Of a stretch of 64,000 bases of DNA, positions 28,697 to 39,400 are shown in pieces. The DNA lies in the NCBI GenBank assembly GCA_963662175.1, contig OY759221.1:28197027-28261026 (forward strand). Direction: 5' to 3'. The stretch is from Aradus depressus. Taxonomy: Eukaryota; Arthropoda; Insecta; Hemiptera; Aradidae. The notes under the pieces are model-generated. The model ran no database searches, was not told where the DNA came from, and saw only the letters and a list, made by a program, of their open reading frames with translations. Position 1 is the first letter of the stretch. Each line of letters opens with the position of its first letter. A program made the position numbers and the translations under genes.

Positions 28697-30228
28697 GTCA
28701 ACCCTCGATAAGTCGAACAAATGCTCTGGTCCCATGACATGTATCGTAAGTATTACCTCAATAAGCCGAATTCGGGCAAAATACCAGAAACAATGTGTAA
28801 ATAAGTCGAACTGAGAAAAATGGCCCTATGAGGGGGACTTTCACCGCTATGTCGAACTACGTTGAATGTTTGTTTACTTTTTTTAATGTTTTGGTTTGAA
28901 TGTTTACTTTATTTTCAGTTCATTACCTCTTGTACCGTTGTTATTCAGTCTTTGCACCGCATTCGAACGTTTGGTTTGTCTCAAGTTTTTGAAGTTTCTG
29001 AGGAAAGTATTTTGGCGGATGTGCAGCTGAACCCACTGACGGAAGTGACGATTAGGGATCTATCGATACGAGTCTACAAGTAAAGTATCGATACTTTTGG
29101 TCGATAACAAGTAATTTTGGTATCGATACCTACTTTTCTTTCGATACCAAGTAGGTATCGAATAGATATTACTTGTATTGATTCAAAGTACTCGTTTCAA
29201 ATTTCAACAATTAAAAAAAATATATAAAAATTTTCAATTCATCAAAATCGTTCACCGTTCAATTTCTTACAATTTTCTATTATTTGTTGTTGCAATAAAA
29301 TACTGAACTCAAATTACGGTCCACGGACAAAGGATATATATATATATCGATGGTGATAACCTCATGTGTGATGTGATCACGCAGTCTGCATGATGCGTCC
29401 TTATTCTTACCTTATTTACATTAAATGGTTTATCGTTTATGAAGGTATACGTTTGTTTGATTTTGAACAGAGCCGCGAACGTGATTACGTTTTCAGCATT
29501 ATTATATTTTATTTTTACATTCCAATATGAAATGCATCGTCCTAAGACGAAAGAGTGGATTTATTACAGAGAACGATTCTATCTCAACGACTTGCAATGT
29601 GTTTTAAAAAAGTGAAATATTGTGGGAATTCGAATAGTCTTTAGTAGTTTCATATCATTAGTAAATATAAATTGTATGTTTATTTTATAAGGCTTTTTAT
29701 TATTTTCAGTAGGTATGTTTTTAATAATATACCTACCTAAATTCATCTTAATCTATTTGATTTTTGTTTCTTATGCCCACTACAATATCTCATTCATACC
29801 TTTCAAATTTTATTGTTTTTTATTATTATATACATTATACATGGTATAAAATTAATTTTAACAAACTACTCGATTCAAGTAGTTATATAGATACGAGTAG
29901 TTATCGATATATAAGTAGTATCGAAAGTTTTATTCGATACTACTCGTGAGTAAAGGTATCGATACTTTGTGGTACTAATTGAACCCTAGTGACGATGAAG
30001 GTGAGGTAGAAGTTACCGAAAAATAACCGCCTACAACTAGAGAAGCCAGAAATGCATTTAACATTGTTTGGGCCTTTTTGAAACCTGTGACAACGCGACC
30101 AACAGCTTCACCAACCTAAATAAAGTGTCCAAGATGTTTCTAACTATAGAAAAAAAAAAATGAGGACTATTTCAAAGGCACTGAAAAATTATTTACACTT
30201 TTATGTATTAATGTGGATTTATGTGTTC
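28697..30228. mobile_element. Truncated pogo/Tigger-like element, right arm
   Basis: The terminus GTCAACCCTCGATAAGTCGA starts at 28697 after TA. The plus strand carries the same transposase remnant (LADVQLNPLTEV, then EARNAFNIVWAFLK beyond the MITE, with a stop between). The second terminus is absent; the sequence leaves the duplicated region at 30228. Confidence 0.7.
29053..29988. mobile_element. hAT-type MITE, right-arm copy
   Basis: Inverted counterpart of 22875-23809, flanked by 'gtgacgat' at 29045-29052 and 29989-29996, which is the complement of the other copy's TSD. It is therefore a duplicate of one insertion, not a second insertion. Confidence 0.92.
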
Positions 30229-30561
30229 ATCTCATCCCCCAGCCACTGGAGCACTGCTCACCAGAGACTGTCGTCCCCAGAGGTTGAGATTTGGCGGAGG
30301 TTCTGTGATGGTGTGAAGAGACGTAAATTTAAACGTCTCTACTATCTCACAGTATTTTTCAAGACTCACTAATCCCCGCCCCATCTCAGGGTTACCAAGG
30401 TCGCTTCATATTGGCCATGTACCACCTCCTAGTATCCAGGGTGCTACCGCGGTGTAAACAGTATTATTTATAATCAAAAGGGGGATGATTACCAAGATTA
30501 GACTGATTTTGATTGTTATAAGGCAACCAATTACATTATATTATCTTCATTTTGAGTACAA
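30229..30561. other. Unassigned flank of the duplication
   Basis: Less A/T-rich at 30229-30450, with 'gagacgtaaatttaaacg' followed by 'tctc' forming a short inverted repeat. No protein is recognised. Confidence 0.35.
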
Positions 30562-30711
30562 TAATCGAATGATAACTAGAAACTTATTTTTAAATTAAAA
30601 TGGGACAATTGTAATCGATTGATAAGGATAAACTTATTTTAAAATTAATATGGGACAGTTGTAATCGAATGATAACGATAAACTTATTTTTAAATTAAAG
30701 TGTGACAATTA
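30562..30711. repeat. 50-bp tandem repeat, three copies
   Basis: Units begin at 30562, 30612 and 30662 with 'taatcga(a/t)tgataa' and share 'aaacttattttta' and 'tgggaca'. They differ by a few bases each. Confidence 0.88.
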
Positions 30712-31511
30712 AAACTTAATTGATTGTGGTAATTAATTATTAAATATGGGGGTTGATTACATTGGAGTTAATTCATTTCGTAATCAACATTTATACTTCC
30801 CCAGCTAAAAGAAGTACCTATAGAATCTGTAATCTGTGAGATTTTCTATGTTAAGTTTTTACTGGAATTTAAAGTTTTTCGCCCACTCATTTCAAAAGTT
30901 AAAACAATATTCATAAGCTCTCACGTAAGTCAACTATTTCATTTTTAGAAAGGTACTTATAGGGATAGAAATTTAAATTTTTAAATTTTTTACTACTCGT
31001 ATTATTATGTTCAAGGACACAGACAGCCAGACAATTCAGAAAATATGAAATTTCGTTGAAAACTCAACAACGAACTTTTGAACGAATAAATACTTTCCTC
31101 TATACTTCGTAAAGCCTGGAATGAAGTTCTGAAATACATGTTAAGGCAGCCGTCTTCTCTCGTTTTGTCTTCATTATCTTTGACGTTAAGTAGATAGAAA
31201 ATAGTGTTTCTGGTACTGTTTGAGGATCTGGATCTGGCGGCCAGTGTGATGTTCAGCTATTGAATACAAAACGGTAAAATCACAAAACGTTTGACTATTC
31301 GTTTGAGATGGTGACTCCATTGGGGGACTGACCGAGGTCATTATCTGTTGAAAACTCGACAATAGGTTCCACTTCTCGTGGAGTGACATCAGAACAATGT
31401 TCCTCAGCTTATCACAACTATCTCTGCCTACCAAATACGTATCATTTTCAACACAACTGGATACAAACTTGGGGAGTACTAATTCCAATTCTCACTTATA
31501 TTCTTATTATA
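30712..31511. other. Unassigned stretch with family A/C scraps
   Basis: 'tgaaatttcgttgaaaactc' near 31048 is a family A/C scrap. A 100-codon minus-strand frame (31186-31488) reads like no family that I know and overlaps no repeat; I do not call it a gene. Confidence 0.3.
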
Positions 31512-31527
31512 TCGTAAAAAAAAAAAA

Positions 31528-31836
31528 TCTTCAGAGCTCAAGATCGTGGGTTCGAAACCCGACCGAGGCCCTTAGTTTATTTAATCTGGGAGGTAAAATA
31601 AACTTGAGCACACCGTCCTTCGGATGGGACGTTAAGCGATGGTCCCGAGCCTGTACGATGTCAGGTACTCGTTAAAGACCCCTACCATAGGTGATAAAAA
31701 TTTAGGGTAGGCAAAATTTAGGACTTCTACAGTCGAGTCGGGCTCATGTCCACCAGAGTGACGAAAGAGCGCTCTGGTAGTAGGCGATATGACCTCGTAG
31801 TTAAAGCCCGGGCTAGTCATAAAACCTAACCTAACC
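31528..31836 (+). mobile_element. SINE, 5'-truncated, with TSD
   Basis: Starts just before the B box (GGTTCGAAACC) and ends AAAACCTAACCTAACC. The flanking target is TCGT followed by a run of A at 31512 and again at 31837, a TSD of about 16 bp. The A box is missing because of the truncation. Confidence 0.88.
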
Positions 31837-31937
31837 TCGTAAAAAAAAAAAAAAAAAGGAGTGAATAGAAAAAAGTTTTCAAATTAAATTATTCAATACG
31901 AGCGAGAGATACTGAAGACCACATCACATGAATGAGA

Positions 31938-32110
31938 GCCACCGGTAGCGCAGAGGTACTAAGCTCAAGATCGAAGGTTCGAAACCCGGCCGAGGCCCTT
32001 AGGTTCTTTATCTGGCAGGTGAAAAAACTTGAGCACGCCGTCCTTAGGATTGAACGTTAAGCGATGTTAAAGATCGCCGAGTAGGCAAAATTTAGAACTC
32101 CCAGAGTAGA
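31938..32110 (+). mobile_element. SINE, head half
   Basis: 'gccaccggtagcgcag' is an A-box region with a one-base change, and the B box GGTTCGAAACC is perfect. It breaks off after 'gcgatgttaaagatc' with an internal deletion. Confidence 0.8.
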
Positions 32111-32179
32111 ACCATTGAAAACTGGATCTCTGATTTTCGCACGATTACTATATTATACTATAGACATAAGAAACCTGAC

Positions 32180-32520
32180 GTTGATTTAATGCACCTCCGC
32201 ATAGGTCTCAACGCAACCTGCAGTCTAATTCATAAAGAACTGGACACAGCTCCCATGGACACCGTGGACAGAGACGTTCCTCCAGAACCTGCCCTTCAAC
32301 ATTGGACAGCCCACCGCACATCGCCGACTGCGACCCAGACTCCCCCCACAGCACATTCAGCCACATAACCAGTTACTTTTGTTTTATTTGTTATTATTAT
32401 TATTAATATTTTTTAAATATTTTATTTCATTTTCTTTTTCTTTTTGTATTCCATTTTGTAATTTTTTTTTGTGAAAGGCACTAGAATGCCGGGCCAAATA
32501 AATTACTTTCTTCTGATGTA
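32180..32520 (+). pseudogene. Probable non-LTR retrotransposon 3' end
   Basis: A plus-strand frame reads LRIGLNATCSLIHKELDTA, then EPALQHWTAHRTSP, and ends before a T-rich UTR with 'ggcactagaatgccgggcc' and AATAAA at 32497. The layout, a short proline/threonine end plus this UTR phrase, fits Jockey-type elements. No RT motif is left, so the assignment is tentative. Confidence 0.45.
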
Positions 32521-32860
32521 ATGCCGAAACTGGTACCTAGTATGTGTATAAACATAGTTTTGGAATAGAAAATACTTCAAAAAGTAGTTTATTTTATTTT
32601 TTAAAAGTTTCCACAATATGATATAACGTAGGAGTATGTAGATGTAACTGTTATCAATAATTAAAAAAAAAACAAAAAAAAACTATAATGTGATATGTTT
32701 ATCACTTGACCCTTTCAAACCTAATGTTATTAAGTAAATACCGATAAGATTATTCTCATTGTGATTTGAATTTCTTTTTTTGTGGTCTTATGTACGATGC
32801 ATATTAGCCATGACTTAATAACGGTGTTACTTAGTTATTTACGACATCCATGGCCCCGGG
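32521..32860. other. Unassigned A/T-rich stretch
   Basis: No frame or repeat recognised. Confidence 0.3.
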
Positions 32861-32861
32861 A

Positions 32862-32968
32862 GGAAGTTCTATCTATGAAATAAAACTCACTCCCGGACGG
32901 GATTCGAACCCGCAAACCATGGTGAGACCATGCGACCAAAGCCCTACGCTCTAGCCCCCACGAACACC
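32862..32968 (-). mobile_element. Second tRNA-derived SINE type (or tRNA pseudogene)
   Basis: On the minus strand, GGGGGCTAGAGCGTAGGGCT is followed by GTTTGCGGGTTCGAATCCCG, a perfect B box with a five-pair T-stem. The 5' acceptor strand does not pair with the 3' CCGGGAG, so it cannot be a working tRNA. It then runs into 'agtgagttttatttcatag', a SINE-like body. It is unrelated in sequence to the main SINE. Confidence 0.6.
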
Positions 32969-33044
32969 ATGATTATGGCCACCAATTTAATATGTTATTG
33001 TACTAATTATTTTGTTTTTATTATTCCAGATAAGTTTTGCTATA

Positions 33045-33364
33045 GGTTAGGTTAGGTTTGAAGACTCATGCCCGGGCTTTAACTCTTTTCGTCACTCTGG
33101 TGGACATGAGCCCGACTCTACTGTGGGAGTCCTTAATTTTTCCTATCCTAAATTTTTTATTCACCTAGGGTAGGTAGGGGTCTTTAACGAGTACCTGACA
33201 TCGTACAGGCTTGGGACCATCGCTTAACGTCCCATCCGAAGGACGGCGTGCTTAAGTTTATTTTACCTCCCAGATAAAATAAACTAAGGGCCTCGGTCGG
33301 GGTACGAGCCCACTACCTTGAGATCAGAAGACAAGCACGCATACCACTGAGCTACCGGCGCCCT
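33045..33364 (-). mobile_element. tRNA-derived SINE with CCTAA tail
   Basis: Minus-strand copy from GGGCGCCGGTAGCTCAGT to AAACCTAACCTAACC. The 'tactaccagagcgctc' part is deleted and the B box has changes (GGGCTCGTACCCC). The A box is perfect. Confidence 0.85.
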
Positions 33365-33756
33365 TTATTATACAAATATAATTTATTTTTTTATTTGAGT
33401 ATTTTATTGATATATAATATAATATTATATTAAAACATTAAAGAATAAAACTAATTATTATTTGAATATGTTCCCCTACTTTATCAGTATAAAACACCAA
33501 GATGGCACTACTTTCATTTACCTTTTTTTATCAAAGTGATGCTTTGTTTTCTCTTTTTAATTTTTTATTTTTGATCTCATAATCAAGATTAGGTTTTTCC
33601 CTGAGTCTTCCCCAGAATGGAGTAAAAAATTCACAATATGTATGAGTATCGTACCTACATGAATTCATAACTCCCACGTTTATTAAATGCTATATAATTT
33701 AAGTCCTCCGCGTACATTAACATATGAAATGTTGAATTAGTTTTTATTGATTTTTA
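33365..33756. other. Unassigned A/T-rich stretch
   Basis: No feature recognised. Confidence 0.3.
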
Positions 33757-34032
33757 TAAACACACATAGATGAAGGGGTACACATATAAGAAAGGGTATG
33801 TAAACACACATAGATGAAGGGGTGTGTAAACACACATAAATGAAAGGGTGTATAAACAAACATAGATGAAGGGGTGTATAAACACACATAGATGAAGGGG
33901 TACACATACAAGAAGGAGTATGTAAACATATACGAAGGGGTGTGTAAACACACATAGATAAAGGGGTGTATAAACAAACATTGATGAAGGGGTGTATAAA
34001 CAAACAGATGAAGGGGTGTGTAAACACACATT
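33757..34032. repeat. Minisatellite, about 26-bp unit
   Basis: About ten copies of 'aaacacacatagatgaaggg' plus 'gtgt(a/g)t', with two shorter variant units carrying 'tacacatacaagaagg'. On the minus strand all three frames stay open because the unit lacks stop triplets; these are not genes. Confidence 0.88.
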
Positions 34033-34288
34033 ACGTATGTATACCCAAGGTAGATTTCCCTCATTGGAGATTGTAAATAAAATTAGTACTATCTATTAAA
34101 GACCGAATAGATTATAAATACAATAAAGCTTGGATTATAAGCAAAATAGATTTTTTTTTTTTTTGCTACTAATTTGAATCATATCATTTAGTGTTAATTA
34201 AGGATATTTATATTTTGCATTTTTGCAAATTGTTTCCATATAACTGCATAAATTGCGCACGTGGAAACGAATAATTAAAGAAAAAAAA
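34033..34288. other. Unassigned
   Basis: A/T-rich with a poly-T at about 34152. Nothing recognised. Confidence 0.3.
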
Positions 34289-34497
34289 CGTGCTTGCCTA
34301 ATCTGCTCAAGATGGCGGATTCAAACTCGGCTAAGACCCTTAGAAATTTTTTATCGGGGAAGCAACAAAGCCTGGAGCATACGGTTCATCGGATGCTCTA
34401 AATAGCCGTCCCAATCTTGTGTGATGTCAAGGTTATAAACCCTTACCCTATCTAGACCTGGGTAGGCAGAATTTAGGACTACCACACAAGTCTTTCC
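34289..34497 (+). mobile_element. Strongly diverged SINE
   Basis: The order 'gcttgcctaatctgctcaag', 'ggattcaaactcgg', 'gcatacggttcatcggatg' and 'gggtaggcagaatttaggac' follows the SINE, but each block has many changes. Confidence 0.65.
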
Positions 34498-34620
34498 AGG
34501 GACGGTCTAAGATTTGGATGAGTAGGTGCACCCACCGGGCGAGCTGCCTAGTGTCATACCCTGTTTGTAGGCTCATTTATGAATGAGCATTCACTTTATT
34601 CTTAAAAAAAAAACAAGGAA

Positions 34621-34797
34621 ACATATGTACCTCCAAGCTATTTAAAACCAAGTATGTAGGGTTTAGCTTTGAAAACATATACTTCCAAGCTATTTGAAAG
34701 CAAAATATGTAGGGTTTAGCTCTGAAAACATGTACCTCCAAGCTATTTGAAACCAAAATATGTAGGGTTTAGCTCTGAAAAAATGTGCCTCCACCTC
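34621..34797. repeat. 54-bp minisatellite, interrupted by a hAT MITE
   Basis: Units at 34621, 34675, 34728 and 34782 contain 'ctccaagctatttgaaacca' and 'tatgtagggtttagct'. The last unit continues at 35453-35508, on the far side of the inserted element. Confidence 0.88.
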
Positions 34798-35452
34798 CAT
34801 GGGCATAGCCAGGGGGGGGGGGGGGGCAGGGGGGGGGCACGTGCCCCCCCCTGGCCAGAGAAAAAAAAATATAAAAATTAAATAAACTAAAAAATAGGTT
34901 TTATTAAAAATGCATTGCATGCAAGTTACCATAGGATTATCAAATTTCCCGTTCTTCAGACTCCTAAATCAGCAATCAGCTGTTGTAAGTGCAGGCCGCA
35001 GGCCATGCGTTGTAACTGTTCACTGTGTTAGTGTTCATGTGACAGTTTGTTTTGAGATTTTGACGAAGTTTTCGTCTAACAGTTTCGTTCCGTTTTGACT
35101 GTTTTCCATATTTGCATAAAATTATTAAAATTAGCATGGATATTAGGAAGTTTTTTTAGTAAGTATCTTGAATTATTTTATAATTGAATTGAAGAGCCTA
35201 GAGATTCAGACAGATAACCTAATAGTCCAAGCTCCCATGGCACAAAAAGAAGGTACCCCATCAAACATCTCAAATTTAAAAGGTGAAAATGCTTGGAAAA
35301 CATGTAAAAAAACATTTTACCCCCGCCAGACTAGAAAAAATGTATTAATTCATATGTTAAATTAATTTTTGAAATTAGCTAAAAAAATGAATTTACTTTT
35401 TACACCCCCCCCCCCCCCCCCCCCCCTGCTCAAAATCCTGGCTACGCCCCTG
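34798..35452. mobile_element. Non-autonomous hAT-type element with 8-bp TSD
   Basis: The ends are CATGGGCATAGCCAGG and, in complement, CAGGGGCGTAGCCAGG, a terminus type known for hAT elements. The target 'tccacctc' is present at 34790-34797 and 35453-35460. Long G and C runs sit just inside the ends (34813 onward; 35405-35426). A 65-codon frame at 35168 reads PSNISNLKGENAWKTCKKTF and may be a transposase remnant. Confidence 0.9.
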
Positions 35453-35460
35453 TCCACCTC

Positions 35461-35849
35461 TAAGCTATTTGAAACCAAAATATGTAGGGTTTGGATTTGA
35501 AAAAAGTAGACAACAGAAAACGTGTAGCTTTTCTAATGAGAAAAAAAGTAGTGAAAAAAGTATAAAACAAAGTTCAGTTACACATCGTTACAATGTAACT
35601 TACTGTATCAGAAAATTCGTTAACTTTTAGCAATTTGGGGGTTTTTAGCCTTATTTTAGTTTTTTTTTAAACCATAAATATTATTTTCACCTATCAGTGG
35701 GCTTGGGAAAGTTTAAGCAGTGCTACTAATTACTTTTAGTCGATTGGTTAGCAGCCAAAGTAGTAGAGCTCGTCTTTCCATCCCATTTTTAAAAATTATT
35801 TATTATCTAATTTAATTTTTTTTTCTTATACATTAATATAAGGAAGTAT
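35461..35849. other. Minisatellite remainder and unassigned sequence
   Basis: The last 54-bp unit runs to about 35508. Beyond it I recognise nothing. Confidence 0.4.
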
Positions 35850-36120
35850 ATTTTAATAGTGCGAAAATCCGAGATCAAGATTTCAGCGGAATTACACGTT
35901 TTAAAGTACCTTACTCTGAACGTGTTTTGGTCATTTTCGCTACGTCTGTGCCTCTGTGTCCTGTATGTTATCGGAAATTTGTGAGCATTTTAACTCCAAA
36001 ACGATAACAGCTATGGACTTGAAATTTGAAATGAAAATATTATATGTGCTTAACTTAAATCTGATAGGAATTTGGCCGATTTCGGACGAAAATTTATAGC
36101 ACTTTACTCCGGGGCCTAAG
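35850..36120. repeat. Family C repeat, reversed partial copy
   Basis: 'gcgaaaatccgagatcaag' at the left and 'aaatctgataggaatttggc' on the right match the complement of the 9110-9620 copy. Confidence 0.6.
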
Positions 36121-36174
36121 TACATTTTACAAAATACCGCTTATATAAACTAATACAAATCTCTTCAAATAAAA

Positions 36175-36950
36175 GTAGCAGGTACCTGTATGTAGCAGTA
36201 TCTATCTGTACCTGTTACAGCAAATGGCTGTCACAACCAGCTCTAATAATATCAAAAGAGCAGGGACGAGGGATCAGTGAAAAGTAGAGGGAACTCGTAT
36301 GTAGCAGTATCTATACCTGTTACAGCAAATCACTGTCACAACCCATCCCTAATAATAACAAAGGAGCAGGAACGTAGGCTCAGTGTAAAGTAGGAGGTAC
36401 TCGTATGTAGCAGTATCTATCTGTACCTGTTACGGCAAATCGCTGTCACAACTCATCCTTAATAATAACAATGGAGCAGGGACATGTCAGTAAAAAGTAG
36501 CAGGTACTCGTATGTAGCAGTATCTATCTGTACTTGTTACATCAAATGGCTATCACAACCCATCTCTAATAGTAACAAAGGAGTAGGGGACGGATCAGTT
36601 AGAAGTAGCAGGTACTCGTATGTAGCAGTATCTATCTGTTCCTGTTACAGCAAATCGCTGTCATACCCATCCCTAATATGTAATAAGAAAAAAGCAGGGA
36701 CAAGGGATCAGTGAAAAGTAGAGGGAACTCGTATGTAGCAGTATCTATCTGTACCTGTTACAGTAAATCGTTGTCATACCCATCCCTAATATGTAATAAC
36801 AAAAAAGCAGGGACGAGGGATCAGTGTAAAGTAGCAGGTACTCGTATGTAGCAGTATCTATACAGATAGATACTGCTACATACGAGTACCTGCTACTTTC
36901 CTGTTACAGCAAATGGCTGTCACAACCCATCCTTAGTTGAGTCAGACAAA
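36175..36950. repeat. 106-113-bp minisatellite, seven units
   Basis: Units start at 36175, 36284, 36390, 36497, 36605, 36718 and 36831, each opening GTAG(C/A)(A/G)GG and containing 'cgtatgtagcagtatctat', 'gctgtcacaacccatcc' and 'gcagggac'. The seventh is interrupted by an inverted copy of its own first 31 bases. Confidence 0.92.
36831..36896. repeat. Perfect 31-bp inverted repeat within the minisatellite
   Basis: Arms 36831-36861 and 36866-36896 are exact complements around the 4-base loop ACAG. Each arm is the start of the minisatellite unit (GTAGCAGGTACTCG...), so the hairpin came from copying a unit backwards. Confidence 0.95.
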
Positions 36951-37234
36951 TGTCTGTTTTTTTAGTTCCGCCGACACTGACTGTTGCTATCTTATCTGTC
37001 GTTGAGTCGTCAGTCCTTGCTTACAATCGCCCAGGTTGATCTTACCTGAAGACCAAAAGTACTTTTACCAACCAGGCGACGCTTTGTTTGATCATTTCAC
37101 GGCACTCTTGTTAAAATACCATGGGATATTATCGGTGATATTTTTCAAGTTGTCTCATAACTCTTTCTCAATGTTTCTTTTTAATTCCCCATTTACTAGT
37201 ACATGGGAAGTTATATTTATTTTTTCCGATCCCC
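36951..37234. other. Unassigned
   Basis: Moderate base composition, no frame that I recognise. Confidence 0.3.
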
Positions 37235-37500
37235 GGGAAATTCGTCAGTGAATTACCGACAGTGTATTTTACAATTAATCAATTAACTTTCCGAAACCAG
37301 TCGTCCGTTTGGGCTAAAAATCAATAGTTGACTTACGTAGAAGCTTCTGAATCATACTAAATTTCATTTCGGTACATTTATTACAACTGCAGTTATTAGA
37401 GTTTTTGTGTTAAAATCCCATCTTCTCTTCAGCCGATTTGATTGGAAATGAAGAGGTATCGTCAATATGGGGTTCTGGACCCACATATAGAGTTTCGTGT
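37235..37500. repeat. Family A interspersed repeat copy
   Basis: 'ttcgtcagtgaattaccgac', 'cagtcgtccgtttgggctaa', and 'ttacaactgcagttattaga' follow the family order. The copy is interrupted at about 37504 by a Tigger-like terminus. Confidence 0.6.
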
Positions 37501-37503
37501 CTA

Positions 37504-38030
37504 CACAGTAAAAGCTCTTTATTCGCGGGGTATATGTTCCATAAATATGCCGCGAATACAGAAACCGTGGATATGGAATGGTAATTAGTATGGAATCATA
37601 GGGGATATGTTCCAAGTTTCCAAAATAAAACCAATAATTATCAAAATAAAATAAATTTATTGAGAAATTCACAATTAAAATCAATCGTTATTGTCAGCTT
37701 TAGGCAAGGGTTTAAAGAATTTAGTAATTTTTTCTTGTTTTGCCGCTTAAAAGATCTTTAAATTCAGATTGATATTGAGCTGCAGCATTATTAATTTGCC
37801 TTTTAAAAATAAGGCTCCTTTCCATAGATGGATCTATTTTCATGAAGTAATCACAAAGTTCATTTGTCATACGTAAACCTTCACTCAGATTTGCACTCCT
37901 ACTTTCTGGTTGTTGTGTATTGGAGATAATGGCTTCGTACCCTGATCATAATATATTTTTATTAATGCAGCTGCTTTTTCCAACTTCTCATGAACTCAAA
38001 TCTTACATTCTTGTAGCTGGAAAAGTTAAA
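37504..38030 (-). pseudogene. pogo/Tigger-like element: terminus and transposase C-terminus
   Basis: A terminus CAGTAAAAGCTCTTTATTCG lies at about 37504. On the minus strand the transposase end is readable: RSANLSEGLRMTNELCDYF, then MERSLIFKRQI, then after a one-base frame change AAKQEKITKFFKPLPK and a stop at 37681. The KQ.KI..FF tail is characteristic of pogo/Tigger/CENP-B transposases. The catalytic region upstream is missing, and no second terminus was found. Confidence 0.65.
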
Positions 38031-38399
38031 AATATAAAAGGAAAATGATGTTTTTCGCTATAACCAGACTAATAAAAGATACCGAGAATTGAAATTTAAT
38101 ACGAGAACGTCAGACTTTGGATTATGTGAAAAGATTTTCAAATAATGTAAAGATATTTATGAAGCAATATATCTTCCAATTTATATCAAGTCTTTGATTT
38201 CAGTTAAAAGTTTCGAGAGACACTTCTCACCTTCAGCATGATAAAACTCTTGAGTTCCCGCTAATTTCCTGTTCATAAAATGACATCACACAGTGCAGAA
38301 TCAACAGAACGGACAAAGTTTAAATCAAACTATATTAATTTCCTCTTCATAAAATACCATTAATACAGTGCATGCACAACATACATAATACTTTCTCAG
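38031..38399. other. Unassigned
   Basis: A/T-rich. It may be the rest of the Tigger-like element, but no motif confirms this. Confidence 0.3.
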
Positions 38400-38560
38400 C
38401 TGCACGAGGTATAGGGGAAGTTTTGTAATCGGTCAGAAATTCGATGAGGGGTTTCCAATGGAATATCATAATTTCCGAACTCGTGTGTGTGTGACTGTGA
38501 TCATGATACGAGTAGTTCCCGATAGAATGAATGTATCGACACGAAATTGTATAGTAGTAT
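38400..38560. repeat. Family A fragment
   Basis: 'gtaatcggtcagaaattcga' and 'gaatgtatcgacacgaaatt' are family A words. The copy continues at about 39080, so the retrotransposon fragment between appears inserted in it. Confidence 0.6.
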
Positions 38561-39060
38561 TAGTAAAGTCTTTATTGAATTAACAAAATAGAAAATTACA
38601 TACAAAACATATATATATATATATGTATATATACAATAATGTGACCTTTTATGAAGACAGACTCAATGGCCTGAGCCGTCTTGAGGAGTCTAGATTTACA
38701 TAAATAATATTACCCTATAAACTTATAATCTTATAAACTTAATCACAACAAATTTTTTTTTTCTCAAAAATACAAATAAAAATAAAATAATACATGTATA
38801 TCTTTGTTCCTATTTCTTAATTTATTTAATTCACAGTTTCTGTAATCGTAAGCCTTTTTGCAATAATTTACTAATGGTAATCTTTACCATTTAATAATTC
38901 CAACAAAAATGAAGTATCTACGGTGTTTTTAAATATTTTATTTTTTAAATCATCATATTTGGGGCAGGTAATGAGGAAGTGATGTAGATCTTCTTTACAG
39001 GGGCTGTAACAAATTGGACATACAAAGTCCATATCTTCGGAGGTATATTGATTGATAAGA
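38561..39060 (-). pseudogene. Non-LTR retrotransposon 3' end with C-terminal zinc finger
   Basis: The minus strand reads YTSEDMDFVCPICYSPCKED, then LHHFLITCPKYDDLKN, and ends LLNGKDYH with TAG at 38871. The CxxC...H.F..C cluster is the zinc-finger-like end found after the RT of CR1/Jockey/I-type elements. A 3' UTR with an AT microsatellite follows to about 38561. It is 5'-truncated and lies inside a family A copy. Confidence 0.75.
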
Positions 39061-39400
39061 TGTATAGCTTAGATGCAGCAGTTGACGAAATTTTATATGT
39101 GTATCCAAAACTTTCTAAGGACGACACATATTGATTTTCAGCCAAATTGACCAAAGGGATGGGGAGGATTAGGGAAGAGGTTTAACAACAAAAACTCTAA
39201 TAACTGCCGATGTAATAAATGTATCGACACAAAATTTAGTATGAGGATTCAGAAGACACTATGTAAGTCAACTGTTGACTTTTAGCCCAAACGGTCGATT
39301 GGCTTTGGAGGGGGAGCGAAAAGATAGTTGATTAATTTGCACTAGGGAAGTACATAGCTGGTGATTCACCGACAACTTTTTTGACGTGAAAACGTCTATT
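39061..39400. repeat. Family A repeat, with the palindromic end
   Basis: Closes with 'actagggaagtacatagctg' and GTGATTCACCGACAACTT. It contains the two-module structure ('gccgatgtaataaatgtatc'). Confidence 0.65.

Larger units (their letters stand above)
27701..30228. repeat. Right arm of the 2.5-kb inverted duplication
   Basis: Complement of 22636-25146. It starts 'tgcgtgattgaaaccc' and ends 'gatttatgtgttc'. The two arms are separated by 2554 bp holding SINEs, Jockey fragments, the Helitron and the Tc1 fragment. Confidence 0.92.

Noticed and set aside
31186..31488. 100-codon minus-strand gene
   Set aside because: No recognisable domain, no splice or promoter support; kept only as a note.
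32862..32968. Functional tRNA gene
   Set aside because: B box and T-arm are good, but the acceptor strands do not pair and the sequence continues into a SINE-like body.
33737..34064. Three overlapping 91-106-codon minus-strand genes
   Set aside because: All three frames are open only because the 26-bp satellite unit has no stop triplets in complement; the peptides are repeats of CVYTPLH-like words.
36175..36950. CRISPR-like array
   Set aside because: The whole 106-113-bp unit is repeated, with no short repeat plus unique spacer pattern, and the context is eukaryotic. It is a minisatellite.
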